Below are positions 30,804 to 40,914 of a DNA stretch of 64,000 bases, piece by piece. This stretch comes from Vibrio rhodolitus. Lineage in GTDB: Bacteria; Pseudomonadota; Gammaproteobacteria; Enterobacterales; Vibrionaceae. The stretch is taken from contig NZ_QLYZ01000004.1 of assembly GCF_003350325.1 (NCBI RefSeq), positions 175,188 through 239,187 of the forward strand, written 5' to 3'. Numbering within the stretch: the stretch's first letter is position 1; the number at the start of each line of letters is the position of its first letter. Below the pieces are notes generated by a model. It was not told the DNA's origin and searched no databases. It worked only from the letters and a program-made list of their open reading frames with translations. Both the position numbers and the translations under genes were made by a program.

Positions 30804-32018
30804 TTACTGACTGTAAGTCGATAGGAAACGCTCAAAACGTCCGATTGCTGTTTCGAGATCTTCCACGTGTGGCAATGTCACAATACGGAAGTGATCTGGT
30901 TTTGGCCAGTTAAAGCCCGTTCCTTGCACAAGCAGTACTTTTTCTTGGATCAGGAAGTCCAACACCATTTTTTGGTCATCGTGGATTTTGTACTTCTTGG
31001 TATCAATTTTCGGGAATAGGTACATCGCGCCTTTTGGTTTCACACATGAAACGCCAGGCACTTGGTTGATCAGTTCCCATGCACGGTCACGCTGCTCAAG
31101 CAGACGACCACCAGGCAGGATAAGTTCATTGATACTTTGGTAGCCACCCAGTGCAGTTTGAATCGCGTGTTGCATCGGCACGTTGGCACACAGACGCATA
31201 GACGAGAGCATCTCAAGACCAGCGATGTAGCCTTGTGCGTATTGTTTAGGACCGGTTAGGAACATCCAGCCGCCACGGAAGCCACATACGCGGTATGCTT
31301 TAGACAGACCGTTAAAGGTTACTACGAGAACATCTTCTGTTAGCGTTGCCACTGAAGTGTGAGTTGCGCCATCGTAAAGTACTTTATCGTAGATTTCGTC
31401 AGCAAAAATGATCAGTTTGTGCTGGCGCGCAATTTCAATTACTTCCAGTAGGAAATCACGGCTGTAAACCGCACCCGTTGGGTTGTTCGGGTTGATTAAC
31501 ACAATACCACGTGTTTTTGGCGTGATTTTACGTTTGATATCGTCAAGGTCTGGATACCAATCGGCTTCTTCATCACACATGTAGTGTACTGCTTTACCGC
31601 CAGAAAGCGCCACAGACGCTGTCCACAACGGGTAATCAGGTGATGGGACCAGCATTTCGTCGCCATTGTTCAGTAGCGCTTGCATCGACATTACGATCAG
31701 CTCTGACGCACCGTTACCGATGTAAACATCTTCAACGTCGAGAGAGCGAATACCTTTTTTCTGGTAGTGCTGAACTACCGCTTTACGCGCCGAGTAGATA
31801 CCTTTTGAATCACAGTAACCCTGTGAAGTTGGTAAATTGCGGATAACATCAACTAGAATTTCATCAGGGGCGTCGAAACCAAAAGGGGCAGGGTTACCAA
31901 TATTCAGCTTTAGTATTTTATGCCCTTCTTCCTCCATGCGCTTAGCATGTTTGAGTACTGGTCCCCTAATGTCGTAGCAGACATTATCAAGTTTTGACGA
32001 CATCCCGATATTTTGCAT
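30804..32018 (-). CDS. alaA: Glutamate-pyruvate aminotransferase AlaA
   Basis: 404 residues, class I/II PLP aminotransferase very close to E. coli AlaA (YfbQ, 405). AlaA makes alanine from pyruvate and glutamate. PLP Lys is in FNGLSKAYRVCGFRGGW (near 240), with the NPNNPTGAVYS and DEIYDKVLYD substrate/PLP-site motifs. Cytosolic. It stands alone, divergent from the men operon; the roughly 250 bases between them hold both promoters. Confidence 0.95.
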   Translation of the reverse strand: MQNIGMSSKLDNVCYDIRGPVLKHAKRMEEEGHKILKLNIGNPAPFGFDAPDEILVDVIRNLPTSQGYCDSKGIYSARKAVVQHYQKKGIRSLDVEDVYIGNGASELIVMSMQALLNNGDEMLVPSPDYPLWTASVALSGGKAVHYMCDEEADWYPDLDDIKRKITPKTRGIVLINPNNPTGAVYSRDFLLEVIEIARQHKLIIFADEIYDKVLYDGATHTSVATLTEDVLVVTFNGLSKAYRVCGFRGGWMFLTGPKQYAQGYIAGLEMLSSMRLCANVPMQHAIQTALGGYQSINELILPGGRLLEQRDRAWELINQVPGVSCVKPKGAMYLFPKIDTKKYKIHDDQKMVLDFLIQEKVLLVQGTGFNWPKPDHFRIVTLPHVEDLETAIGRFERFLSTYSQ

Positions 32019-32269
32019 TGTGTAAAACCTAAAAATAATTAAAATCCTTTACTAAATTACACCAAAATAACCTTTGGTAGAATTAAAATCTGTAAAACTC
32101 GCTTTTTTTAATCATGTCAGGTATGTGTGTAATCACAGGATTTTGTAAAAGATTGAGGACATCCTTGATTTGGACTCGCGGTAGAAATACATTACTCAAC
32201 TAATTTGTTAGACCCAGCAATGTTAACTTGCGTGGGTATAGTTCAAAATCTCCAGTGAACGAGGTTTAT

Positions 32270-33580
32270 TTGTCATATTTTCAGCAAGCCATTACCGAAC
32301 TGATTGAACGAGTAAAGGATGCAAAAGGCGAGGTGACTCGTCTGGTTCAAGTTCTGGAGTACAAGCCTGATTTTGCTTTCATTGATTGGTTGCAAGCTCA
32401 GCCTCTTTTCCCTAAGTTTTATTGGCAATCACGTGATACACGCGAAGAAGTGGTCGCGTTAGGACAACTGCGCACTTTTGATGACCCAGCGCCTGCTTAT
32501 GCGTACCTTTCTGGTGAGCAAAGGATCTGGGGTGGTAAATCATTCGATGGTCAAAGTGCCAAAAATCCTGATTGCCCTGCGTCGTTCTTCTTTTTACCGC
32601 AAATTGAGTTGGTTCGTGAAGACCAAACTTGGTTTTTGGTTGTCAATATTATCGCAGGCACTAAACCTAGAGTCGTAAAAAGTTTACAGCAGCTGCGTAG
32701 CGAAGTGCCTAAACTGCTGCCTTTATCTGCCCATATTGACCATATAGAGCACACGCCAAGTCAGCCTGAGTGGCATGCATTGGTAGAAAAGGTATTGTCT
32801 GGTATTGAAGCCGATGAGTTTAAAAAAGTGGTGCTGGCTCGCCGCACGACATTAGAGCTGCATACGCCTATCTGTGCCTCGCAACTTCTCAAATCAAGTT
32901 CACAGCACAACCAACACAGTTTCCACTTTATGTTGGCGCAAAATGCTCGTCATAGCTTTATTGGCTCAACGCCAGAGCGTTTGTATTTCCGTCAAGGTAA
33001 AGATCTCTACACTGAGGCGCTGGCGGGCACGATTGGACGTGGCGATAACGCTAGCCATGATATGGCGCTAGCAAACTGGCTCACACAAGATAGTAAAAAC
33101 CTCAACGAAAACCAGTATGTGGTTGACGATATTATTGACCGCCTTAAACCATACTCGGACTTAGTTGAAGTTGAACCAGAAGCGCGCTTAGTGCGTCTGC
33201 GCAAAGTGCAGCACCTAAAGCGCAGCATCCATGCTCATCTTAATGACGGGGTGAATGGCGTACAATTGCTTGGTGCTCTGCAACCAACTGCCGCAGTGGC
33301 GGGGTTACCACGTCGTGAATCGATGGACTTTATTCAGCAGCATGAGCCTTTTGAACGCAGCTGGTACGCCGGTTCAATGGGCTTTATTAGCCTAGCGCGC
33401 GCTGAGTTCTGTGTTGCAATCCGCAGTGCACAAGTCGTGGATGACGAGATTTCACTTTATGCCGGTGCTGGCATTGTTCCCGGTTCAATTGCTGAACATG
33501 AATGGCAAGAGCTAGATAAGAAGATGGCGACGCTGCTATCGCTTATCTCTGATCATCCGCCACTGGGAGTGGCGTCATAA
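32270..33580 (+). CDS. menF: Isochorismate synthase MenF
   Basis: About 436 residues. Chorismate-binding enzyme that isomerises chorismate to isochorismate for menaquinone. The C-terminal half has the family motifs FIGSTPERLYF, EALAGTIGRG, VQHLKRSIHA and GAGIVPGS. The start is uncertain: a TTG at 32270 has GAGG five bases upstream and gives the expected N terminus; GTG at 32255 and TTG at 32228 open the same frame. First gene of menF-D-H-B-C-E. Its stop overlaps the menD start. Confidence 0.94.
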   Translation: MSYFQQAITELIERVKDAKGEVTRLVQVLEYKPDFAFIDWLQAQPLFPKFYWQSRDTREEVVALGQLRTFDDPAPAYAYLSGEQRIWGGKSFDGQSAKNPDCPASFFFLPQIELVREDQTWFLVVNIIAGTKPRVVKSLQQLRSEVPKLLPLSAHIDHIEHTPSQPEWHALVEKVLSGIEADEFKKVVLARRTTLELHTPICASQLLKSSSQHNQHSFHFMLAQNARHSFIGSTPERLYFRQGKDLYTEALAGTIGRGDNASHDMALANWLTQDSKNLNENQYVVDDIIDRLKPYSDLVEVEPEARLVRLRKVQHLKRSIHAHLNDGVNGVQLLGALQPTAAVAGLPRRESMDFIQQHEPFERSWYAGSMGFISLARAEFCVAIRSAQVVDDEISLYAGAGIVPGSIAEHEWQELDKKMATLLSLISDHPPLGVAS

Positions 33581-35292
33581 TGCATAACCAAGCTGTATTA
33601 AATCGTATTTGGTGCCAAGCCTTGCTTGAAGAGTTAACGCGCTTTGGTGTTGAGCACATTTGTGTTGCGCCGGGGTCGCGTTCTACGCCTCTTACTTTGG
33701 AAGCGGATGCCAACGACAAGTTAACGCTACACACCCATTTTGATGAGCGTGGATTAGGCTTTTTGGCGCTTGGCATGGCTAAAGCTAGTCAAAAGCCTGT
33801 TGCGGTCGTGGTTACGTCGGGCACGGCAGTAGCGAATCTTTTACCTGCGATTGCTGAAGCGAAGCTTACCGGTGAAAAGCTGGTGGTGCTTACCGCCGAC
33901 CGCCCGGTTGAGTTGGTTGGCTGTGGTGCTAACCAAGCAATTGTGCAGCAAGGCATCTATTCGAGTCATGTCTGTGCTGAGCTTGCGTTGCCAAGCCCAT
34001 CAGAACAAGTGCCGCTGCGTTGGTTACTTACCTCTATTGATGAAGTGATGCACAAGCAAGCGCGTGAGGGCAGTGCAGTGCATATTAACTGTGCTTTCCC
34101 TGAGCCGCTTTATTCTGATCAGCCGAAATCTATCTATCAAGCTTACCTAGACACGATTGCTAAATGGCAACAAAGTGGTGTTTGTTACACCGAGCAACGC
34201 TTTTCGGTTGTAAACCCTGCCTTTGATGTGTTGAAGTGGCAAGGGCGACAAGGCTTAATCATTGTTGGCAGCGTTTCTAAACACCAAGCTGAGCTGGCTA
34301 AACAGTTGGCGGACAAATTAGCTTGGCCAGTCTTGTGTGACCCACAATCAGGGGTGAGTAGCGAGTGGGCATATTATGATACTTGGCTGCAAACCGAGGC
34401 TGGAAAACAGCTGATCAACCAAACGGATCTGGTGTTGCAAATTGGCTCGCGCATTGTCTCTAAGCGTTTTAACCAATGGTTAGCGCAGACAGACGTTGAC
34501 TATCACTATGTTAGTGACAGCCTTGCACGTAATAACCAAGATCATTTGATGCAAGTGCATCATGCGGGCGATATTACCGAGTGGTTGGAGCAAGCCATAT
34601 CAGCGCCATTCCAGCCAAGTGAAAACTGGGCAAGAGGTGGCAAATCGCTTTCCGAGGTAGTCTTAACGTCAATAGCGAAGCAATTCCAGCAAGTAACGCA
34701 AACTAATGGTCAAAAAGTGCCATTAACAGAACTGATGCTTGCAACTTCACTGGTAAATCATGCTAATGACGTCAATGTATTTCTTGGTAACAGTTTGTTT
34801 GTGCGTATGGTGGATATGTTTGGTCAAGTGGATAGTGAAGTCTACTCCAATCGCGGCGCATCGGGCATTGATGGGCTAGTGGCAACGGCTGCCGGAACTG
34901 TGCGTGTCACAGATAAGCCAAGTGTGCTTTATATTGGTGACACTTCGCTACTGTACGATCTTAACTCGCTGGCGTTGTTTACTCTGCAAACCACACCTTG
35001 CGTGATTGTGGTCACCAATAACGATGGTGGTGCTATTTTTGATTTGCTGCCTGTACCGCAAGCGCAGAAGCAGAGCTTGTATCAAATGCCACATGGCTAT
35101 CAGTTTGCTGCTGCCGCGCAGCAGTTCAAGCTTGAGTATTACTTATCGACTACGTTTGAAGAGTACCAAATGACGCTCGAACAGCATTTAACTCATGGTC
35201 AAGGCTGTCTGCTCATTGAAGTGCAAACGCCTCCAGAACAAGCGTCACAACAGATTAAAGCGGTTATCCAAAACCTTCATGCTAGCTTATAG
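33580..35292 (+). CDS. menD: SEPHCHC synthase MenD
   Basis: 570 residues, thiamine-diphosphate enzyme. It condenses 2-oxoglutarate-derived succinic semialdehyde with isochorismate to give SEPHCHC. The N-terminal Pyr domain has [11 protein letters not shown] and [11 protein letters not shown] (conserved activating Glu), and the C-terminal PP domain has [12 protein letters not shown]…NNDGG, the ThDP/Mg motif (GD-S…NN). It overlaps menF by one base (TAATG) and menH by 14 bases. Confidence 0.97.
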   Translation: MHNQAVLNRIWCQALLEELTRFGVEHICVAPGSRSTPLTLEADANDKLTLHTHFDERGLGFLALGMAKASQKPVAVVVTSGTAVANLLPAIAEAKLTGEKLVVLTADRPVELVGCGANQAIVQQGIYSSHVCAELALPSPSEQVPLRWLLTSIDEVMHKQAREGSAVHINCAFPEPLYSDQPKSIYQAYLDTIAKWQQSGVCYTEQRFSVVNPAFDVLKWQGRQGLIIVGSVSKHQAELAKQLADKLAWPVLCDPQSGVSSEWAYYDTWLQTEAGKQLINQTDLVLQIGSRIVSKRFNQWLAQTDVDYHYVSDSLARNNQDHLMQVHHAGDITEWLEQAISAPFQPSENWARGGKSLSEVVLTSIAKQFQQVTQTNGQKVPLTELMLATSLVNHANDVNVFLGNSLFVRMVDMFGQVDSEVYSNRGASGIDGLVATAAGTVRVTDKPSVLYIGDTSLLYDLNSLALFTLQTTPCVIVVTNNDGGAIFDLLPVPQAQKQSLYQMPHGYQFAAAAQQFKLEYYLSTTFEEYQMTLEQHLTHGQGCLLIEVQTPPEQASQQIKAVIQNLHASL

Positions 35293-36073
35293 TTATCACC
35301 GCCTAGAGAATGACGATGCAGAGACGCCAGTTTTGGTGTTTCTGCATGGTTTACTGGGCAGTGGTGATGATTGGCAAGCATGCATTCAGCATCTTAATCA
35401 ATTCCCTATTTTGACCATTGACCTTCCGGGGCATGGTCGCAGTCAAAGCATCGAATGCGATGGCTTTGATCAAGTATGTCAGCAAATCAATCAGACGATT
35501 AAAACGCTACTTGCGCCAACTAAGCCGATTATCCTGATTGGTTATTCTCTTGGCGGGCGAATTGCCATGTATGGCATTGCCAAACACCATTTCCATGAAC
35601 TAAACCTAATCAAGGCGATTATCGAAGGTGGCAACTTTGGTTTGCGTGAACTTGCCGAAAGAGAAGCGCGTAAAATAAATGACCATGCATGGGCAGAGCG
35701 TTTGTGCAGTGAGCCGATTGAATGCGTTTTAGCCGATTGGTATCAGCAAGCGGTATTTAGTTCATTAAATCATGAGCAAAGACAAACCCTCATTACCAAA
35801 CGCAGTGCTAATCTAGGGTCTGCAGTTGGTCGAATGCTTGAAGCGACATCGCTTGCCAATCAGCCTTGGCTCTTGCCTGAACTGAATACAAGCGGGATCG
35901 ATATCCACTATATTTGCGGCGAGAAAGACAGCAAGTTTAGTGAGTTAGCTAAACAAAGCGGACTCTCTTTCAGCCAGATCGCAGGGGCTGGGCATAACGT
36001 TCATCATGAACACCCACAAGCGTTTGCGGTCGAAATAATAAATCAATTCAAACTCGCGAAGGCGAGTGATTAA
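35279..36073 (+). CDS. menH: SHCHC synthase MenH (alpha/beta hydrolase)
   Basis: 264 residues from the ATG at 35279 ([13 protein letters not shown]); the frame opens earlier inside menD without similarity. Alpha/beta-hydrolase fold with [12 protein letters not shown] (oxyanion loop), nucleophile in GYSLGGR (near 94) and catalytic His in GAGHNVHHE (near 240). MenH removes pyruvate from SEPHCHC to form SHCHC. Translationally coupled to menD. Confidence 0.94.
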   Translation: MLAYSYHRLENDDAETPVLVFLHGLLGSGDDWQACIQHLNQFPILTIDLPGHGRSQSIECDGFDQVCQQINQTIKTLLAPTKPIILIGYSLGGRIAMYGIAKHHFHELNLIKAIIEGGNFGLRELAEREARKINDHAWAERLCSEPIECVLADWYQQAVFSSLNHEQRQTLITKRSANLGSAVGRMLEATSLANQPWLLPELNTSGIDIHYICGEKDSKFSELAKQSGLSFSQIAGAGHNVHHEHPQAFAVEIINQFKLAKASD

Positions 36074-36090
36074 CAACAACAGGAATCACC

Positions 36091-36957
36091 ATGGCTAAAA
36101 CAGTAGGTATTTCAGAAGAAGAACTATACGCACCAGTAAACTGGAATGACTGCAGCGGTGAATATGAAGATATTCAGTACCACAAATCAGAAGATGGTAT
36201 CGCAAAAATCACCATTGCACGTCCACAAGTTCGCAATGCGTTCCGCCCACAAACAGTAAAAGATATGATCAATGCTCTTGCTGACGCGCGTTACGACGAG
36301 CAAGTAGGTGTGATTATCTTAACCGGTCTTGGTGAGGATGCATTCTGTTCTGGTGGTGACCAGAAGATTCGTGGCGACTACGGCGGCTACCGTGATGAAG
36401 GCGGTACTCACCACCTAAACGTATTGGATTTTCAACGTCAAATCCGTACTTGTCCAAAACCAGTTATCGCATCGGTAGCAGGTTGGGCTGTTGGTGGCGG
36501 TCATGTACTGCACATGATGTGTGACCTAACGATTGCTGCTGAGAACGCACAGTTTGGTCAAACAGGACCTAAAGTAGGTTCATTTGATGGCGGTTGGGGC
36601 GCATCTTACATGGCGCGTATCGTTGGTCAGAAGAAAGCGCGTGAAATTTGGTTCCTATGTCGTTTCTACAATGCACAAGAAGCATTGGATATGGGTCTAG
36701 TAAACACAGTAGTGCCACTAGCAGATCTTGAGAAAGAAACTGTACGTTGGTGTCGTGAAACCCTGCAACACAGCCCAATGGCACTGCGTTGTTTGAAAGC
36801 AGCGCTAAACGCGGACTGTGATGGCCAAGCGGGTCTACAAGAGCTAGCTGGCAATGCGACCATGATGTTCTACATGACAGAAGAAGGTCAGGAAGGTCGT
36901 AACGCATTCAATGAGAAGCGTCGTCCGGACTTTAATAAGTTTCCTCGCAACCCATAA
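36091..36957 (+). CDS. menB: 1,4-dihydroxy-2-naphthoyl-CoA synthase MenB
   Basis: 288 residues, crotonase fold. It closes the naphthoate ring by converting o-succinylbenzoyl-CoA to DHNA-CoA. Motifs include [11 protein letters not shown] (CoA oxyanion loop), [19 protein letters not shown] and [13 protein letters not shown] with the bicarbonate-binding/catalytic Asp region. Long C-terminal tail [16 protein letters not shown] is typical. Strong SD (AGGAAT) 17 bases after menH. Confidence 0.97.
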   Translation: MAKTVGISEEELYAPVNWNDCSGEYEDIQYHKSEDGIAKITIARPQVRNAFRPQTVKDMINALADARYDEQVGVIILTGLGEDAFCSGGDQKIRGDYGGYRDEGGTHHLNVLDFQRQIRTCPKPVIASVAGWAVGGGHVLHMMCDLTIAAENAQFGQTGPKVGSFDGGWGASYMARIVGQKKAREIWFLCRFYNAQEALDMGLVNTVVPLADLEKETVRWCRETLQHSPMALRCLKAALNADCDGQAGLQELAGNATMMFYMTEEGQEGRNAFNEKRRPDFNKFPRNP

Positions 36958-37137
36958 TTCTAAACTGACTTGGTCGCCATTATTGCGATAGCTATGTCAC
37001 AGGTGCTCATTTGCGTTTGCAAACTGCGCGCCTGTTCCTTGCTCTCACTGCAATGGCGTTCAAGTCTGTCTCGAATTTGATGCGACAAACTAGTTAACGA
37101 ATAAAACAATAATAAAGAACACAAGGGAAAGATTGGT

Positions 37138-38124
37138 ATGAGAACTGCCAAACTGTATCGCTACGCATTACCAATGGACAGTGGCGTGATCCTGCGCGAC
37201 AACCGTCTAAAAGAACGTGAAGGGTTTGTTGTTGAACTCTCCGACGGTGGTCGAATTGGTCGAGGGGAAATCGCTCCGTTACCGGGCTTTAGCACTGAGA
37301 CCATGGATGAGGCTTACACGCAAATCGTTGAACAACTGATAAGTTGGCAACAAGGTAATCAACCAGATTATGAGCTGTTGGCACCTTCGGTGGCGTTTGG
37401 CTTATCAATGGCGCTACTTGAACTAGAAGGTGGGCTGCCACAAGAAGGGATCTATCGCTCTGCTCCACTTTGCAGTGGGGACCCTGACGAGCTATTGCCA
37501 AAACTAATGGCAATGGAAGGAAAAAAAGTCGCTAAAATCAAAGTTGGTTTGTATGAGCCAATTCGTGATGGCATGGTTGCCAACCTGTTTTTAGAATCGA
37601 TTCCAGATCTTAATCTGCGTCTTGACGCAAACCGCGCTTGGACTAAAGAAAAAGCGCTTAAATTCGCCAGTTACATTACGCCATCCTTCCGTCAGCGCAT
37701 TGAGTTTATTGAAGAGCCATGCGAAGTGCCGGGTGATAGTTTCTCATTTGCTATCAGCACAGGTATAGCGATTGCGTGGGATGAAACACTGCAACACGCC
37801 GTTCGTAAACCAGACTTCAAGCTAGATGACTTTAACGGCGTTAAAACCATCATTATCAAGCCGACTTTGATTGGCTCTATACAGCTTTGTCTAGAACTGA
37901 TTGCGCGAGCTAAAGAGCTTGGCATCAAAACGGTGATAAGCTCTAGCATTGAGTCGAGCTTAGGTTTAACGCAGCTAGCACGCATAGCAAAATGGCAATT
38001 GCCTGACGAAGTGCCAGGTCTTGATACTATCGGCTTGTTCACCGAGCAGCTAGAAACTCCTTGGCCTGAATCGCCACTTCCGCTGCGCAAATTGTCAAAC
38101 CAAGCTTTGATTTGGCAAGCGTAG
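37138..38124 (+). CDS. menC: o-Succinylbenzoate synthase MenC
   Basis: 328 residues, enolase superfamily. It dehydrates SHCHC to o-succinylbenzoate. The catalytic lysine is in KIKVGLYEP, metal ligands in LRLDANRAW, FIEEPCE and AWDETL, and the second lysine in IIIKPTLIG. There are about 180 bases between menB and menC with a weak GTCACAGGTGCTC region but no obvious terminator, so menC may have extra promoter input. Its 3' end overlaps the reading frame leading into menE. Confidence 0.95.
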   Translation: MRTAKLYRYALPMDSGVILRDNRLKEREGFVVELSDGGRIGRGEIAPLPGFSTETMDEAYTQIVEQLISWQQGNQPDYELLAPSVAFGLSMALLELEGGLPQEGIYRSAPLCSGDPDELLPKLMAMEGKKVAKIKVGLYEPIRDGMVANLFLESIPDLNLRLDANRAWTKEKALKFASYITPSFRQRIEFIEEPCEVPGDSFSFAISTGIAIAWDETLQHAVRKPDFKLDDFNGVKTIIIKPTLIGSIQLCLELIARAKELGIKTVISSSIESSLGLTQLARIAKWQLPDEVPGLDTIGLFTEQLETPWPESPLPLRKLSNQALIWQA

Positions 38125-38135
38125 GGCAAACGGCG

Positions 38136-39548
38136 ATGCCATTAGAGAAAAATAACCTCTCTCCACTTCAATTCTGGGCTCATAAGAGCCCAGATTGCTT
38201 AGCGCTCACCACTATTACAGGCGATTACACTTGGCAGCAGTTATCTCAATTCGTGCAAGATTATGCGCGCCTTTTGCAGCAGAACGGTTTGGGTAAAGGC
38301 GATGTGCTGACTTGCGTAGCTAAGAACTCCCCTGAGCTGGTGTTTCTTTATCTCGCGTGTATGGAGTTAGGCGCGGTGTGCGCGATTACCATGCCGCAAC
38401 CGAGCGCGAATTTGCAAGCTAAGCTGCGCACGCTTTATCAAGAAGGGCAGCGTGCTTTTGTGTGGCAAGCAGATGAGCAATCAGTCTCCAATGTGCCACA
38501 CATTAATACCATTTCACTTCACTCGCTAAAGCACTGTCAACGCGAAACTTTAAGCTATGGTTATGACGCGGCTGAGCTTGCCTCTATTATCTTCACCTCT
38601 GGCTCTACAGGTACGCCAAAAGCGGTGGCGCATAGTCATCAACAGCATTTGGCTTCAGCAGCGGGCTTGCTCGATGCGTTTCAGTTCAATGCGCAAGATA
38701 CGTGGCTGTTAAGTTTGCCTATGTATCACGTTTCGGGGTTGGCGATTATCTATCGCTGGTTATACGCTGGCGCCTGTCTGAAGGTGGGCTGCGGTGATTT
38801 GCTCAGTGATATCGATAATGTTACACATGCTTCTCTGGTTGCTACTCAACTGAGCCGTTTGCTTGATTCTGGGCAAGCTCTATCACTTACTCATGTGCTA
38901 CTTGGTGGCAGTCATGTCCCACTTGCGCTTTCGCAGCAAGCAGCGCAGCGTGGCATTGAAACTTGGCTTGGTTACGGCATGACTGAAGCGGCATCGACGG
39001 TAACGGCAAAACGCATTGATGCTCATTATAGTGCGGGCAAGGTGTTAACTGGGCGAAAAGTGGAACTTCGCGACGGTCGTATCTTTGTCGGTGGCGACAC
39101 ACTAGCGAGTGGTTATTTTCATCAAGGTTCACTAAAGCCTATTAAAGATGCTGATGGCTGGTTTGATAGTAAAGATCTTGGCATTTGGAATGAGCAGCAA
39201 GAGTTGGTGATTAAAGGTCGTGCGGATAATCAGTTTATTTCCGGTGGTGAAAACATCCACTGTGAGGAGATTGAACAGGCGCTCAATTCTCATCCTCAAG
39301 TGCAACTTGCGCTGGTGGTACCAATTGAAGATGCTGAGTTTGGCGCTCGCCCGATTGCTTTTGTGCAAACTTCAGTTTCAATTGAGCAGCTCGACTTTGC
39401 CACTTGGTTGGCGCCGCGCTTAGTGAAATTTAAACATCCAAGGCAATACTTTTATCTACCTGAGAGTTTGCATAGCGGCGGAATTAAAGTCTCGCGTAAA
39501 GATCTTAAAGATTGGGTGGTGGCAGAAACTGAGTTTAAGGTTATTTGA
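38136..39548 (+). CDS. menE: o-Succinylbenzoate-CoA ligase MenE
   Basis: About 470 residues from the ATG at 38136 (MPLEKNNLSPLQFW), preferred because AGGG lies 9 bases upstream; a TTG at 38112 overlapping menC also opens the frame. Adenylate-forming ligase: P-loop-like IIFTSGSTGTPKA near 155, GYGMTEAAS near 280, and the hinge/GD segment WFDSKDLG. It activates OSB to OSB-CoA for MenB. Last step visible; menA, menI and ubiE/menG lie elsewhere. Confidence 0.94.
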   Translation: MPLEKNNLSPLQFWAHKSPDCLALTTITGDYTWQQLSQFVQDYARLLQQNGLGKGDVLTCVAKNSPELVFLYLACMELGAVCAITMPQPSANLQAKLRTLYQEGQRAFVWQADEQSVSNVPHINTISLHSLKHCQRETLSYGYDAAELASIIFTSGSTGTPKAVAHSHQQHLASAAGLLDAFQFNAQDTWLLSLPMYHVSGLAIIYRWLYAGACLKVGCGDLLSDIDNVTHASLVATQLSRLLDSGQALSLTHVLLGGSHVPLALSQQAAQRGIETWLGYGMTEAASTVTAKRIDAHYSAGKVLTGRKVELRDGRIFVGGDTLASGYFHQGSLKPIKDADGWFDSKDLGIWNEQQELVIKGRADNQFISGGENIHCEEIEQALNSHPQVQLALVVPIEDAEFGARPIAFVQTSVSIEQLDFATWLAPRLVKFKHPRQYFYLPESLHSGGIKVSRKDLKDWVVAETEFKVI

Positions 39549-39627
39549 TAGAGCAAAACTGAATTTCTCATCCATATAACGCTAATTCATAATTAACCAT
39601 GGATTTTGCTTATATGGATATATAGAA

Positions 39628-39801
39628 ATGAAGCTTGCTCTAATTGTGTTTGCGATCGTGCAAATTGCTATCGCGACTCAAACCGATGGATTGTATCGTG
39701 CTTTGGCCGAGTTAGCCGGGTTTGTTGCGGTTGTTGCCTTAGTGGTGCGCTACCGTAAAGAGAAGAAAAGTAAATTAGTCATAGAGCCTGAAGAGCTGTA
39801 A
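39628..39801 (+). CDS. Small membrane protein, 57 residues
   Basis: An open frame (MKLALIVFAIVQ…IEPEEL) with hydrophobic stretches at about 1-16 and 28-42 and a basic segment (RYRKEKKSK) between membrane and acidic tail, so a small one- or two-span inner-membrane protein. AGAAATG context, weak SD (ATATAG). It lies 80 bases after menE and ends inside a hairpin (GAGCCTGA / TCAGGCTC) that may terminate the men transcript. I do not recognise the family. Confidence 0.7.
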   Translation: MKLALIVFAIVQIAIATQTDGLYRALAELAGFVAVVALVVRYRKEKKSKLVIEPEEL

Positions 39802-39829
39802 GCCTCAGGCTCTTAATTTGTGTATCTGC

Positions 39830-40753
39830 TTAAGCGAACATCAGCCAAGTCAATGAGCTAACTGAGATGGTGATCCAGAGTGTTACGCCAAACATCAAAG
39901 GCTTTAGCCCTGCCGCTTTTAATTTCGTTACTGAAATCCCACAGCCGATCAAGAACAAACAGATCACCAAAGCGCGTTTCGAAATATCAAAAATCACGTC
40001 ATACACCGCTTCAAACTGAGGCAACAAGTCACTGAAAGCAATTGCTGCGCAGTAGAACAAGATGAAGTAAGGAATAGTGATTTTTTTTGAATCATTACGG
40101 AATATAAATGCGCTGACAAACGCCACAGGAATGATCCACAGCGCGCGAGCAAGTTTGAGCGTGGTTGCGGTTGTGAGTGCTTCCTCACCGTAAGCCGACG
40201 CAGCGCCAACCACAGAGGAGGTGTCATGAATCGCAATTGCCGCCCAAGTGCCGAATGTTTGCTGATCGAGTCCCAGCGCATGCCCAATCACAGGGAAGAT
40301 AAATAGCGCTAAGGAGTTGAGTACAAATACGGTTGCTAGTGCGAGACCAATATCTTCATCTTTGGCTTTGATTGCCGGTGATACTGCTGCAATAGCGCTG
40401 CCACCACAAATCGCGGTACCTGCCGAGATTAAATATCCTAGCTTTTGCTCAAGCTTTAGTAATTTAGCTAGCCACCAACCGATCACTAATGTGCCAACAA
40501 TGGTGGTGATGATAATACCAATGCCATTGGAGGTTACTGCTAAGGCTTGCTCAAATTGGATACCGAAACCCAAGCCAACAATCGAGTAGGCGAGCAGTTT
40601 TTTGGTGATCTTAGTTAAATCAAACTGCTCTGGTACGAGACTTAGCGAGGCAAGCAGAAAACCAATCACTAGCGCAGTTGGTGAGGTGACCCACGGGGTT
40701 AAGCACACCGCGAGCGCAAGGAAAAAAGGCAAAGTTCGTTTATTGATGATCAT
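39830..40753 (-). CDS. YeiH/YadS-type putative sulfate exporter (UPF0324)
   Basis: 307 residues with about nine or ten transmembrane helices. The UPF0324/YeiH family motifs [30 protein letters not shown] and [11 protein letters not shown] are clear. Family members are annotated as sulfate or small-anion exporters on limited evidence. Inner membrane. No YeiE-like LysR gene is adjacent. GTTC/GAAC palindromes lie upstream of its start. Confidence 0.9.
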   Translation of the reverse strand: MIINKRTLPFFLALAVCLTPWVTSPTALVIGFLLASLSLVPEQFDLTKITKKLLAYSIVGLGFGIQFEQALAVTSNGIGIIITTIVGTLVIGWWLAKLLKLEQKLGYLISAGTAICGGSAIAAVSPAIKAKDEDIGLALATVFVLNSLALFIFPVIGHALGLDQQTFGTWAAIAIHDTSSVVGAASAYGEEALTTATTLKLARALWIIPVAFVSAFIFRNDSKKITIPYFILFYCAAIAFSDLLPQFEAVYDVIFDISKRALVICLFLIGCGISVTKLKAAGLKPLMFGVTLWITISVSSLTWLMFA

Positions 40754-40847
40754 TGGTTACTGAATTCAAAAAGGGAGATATACGAGAGTGTGTCTCGCAT
40801 ACATAAAGGATGGCATTTTAGCTGACTAATAGAGGTCAGTAAGTTTG

Positions 40848-40880
40848 AATGTTCTGAACATTAGTTCAATTAAACTGAAC
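40848..40880. promoter_or_regulatory. GTTC/GAAC palindromes upstream of the YeiH-type gene
   Basis: AATGTTC-T-GAACATT (40848-40862) is a perfect 15-base palindrome; GTTCA-ATTAAAC-TGAAC follows at 40864-40880. They lie between the start of the exporter gene and the end of the MFS/acyltransferase gene, both minus strand. Half-site GAACATT is shared with the palindrome in the tetR promoter. Confidence 0.4.
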
Positions 40881-40914
40881 AACTTATTGCTGGCTAAGCT
40901 TCGCTTGGCTCAGA

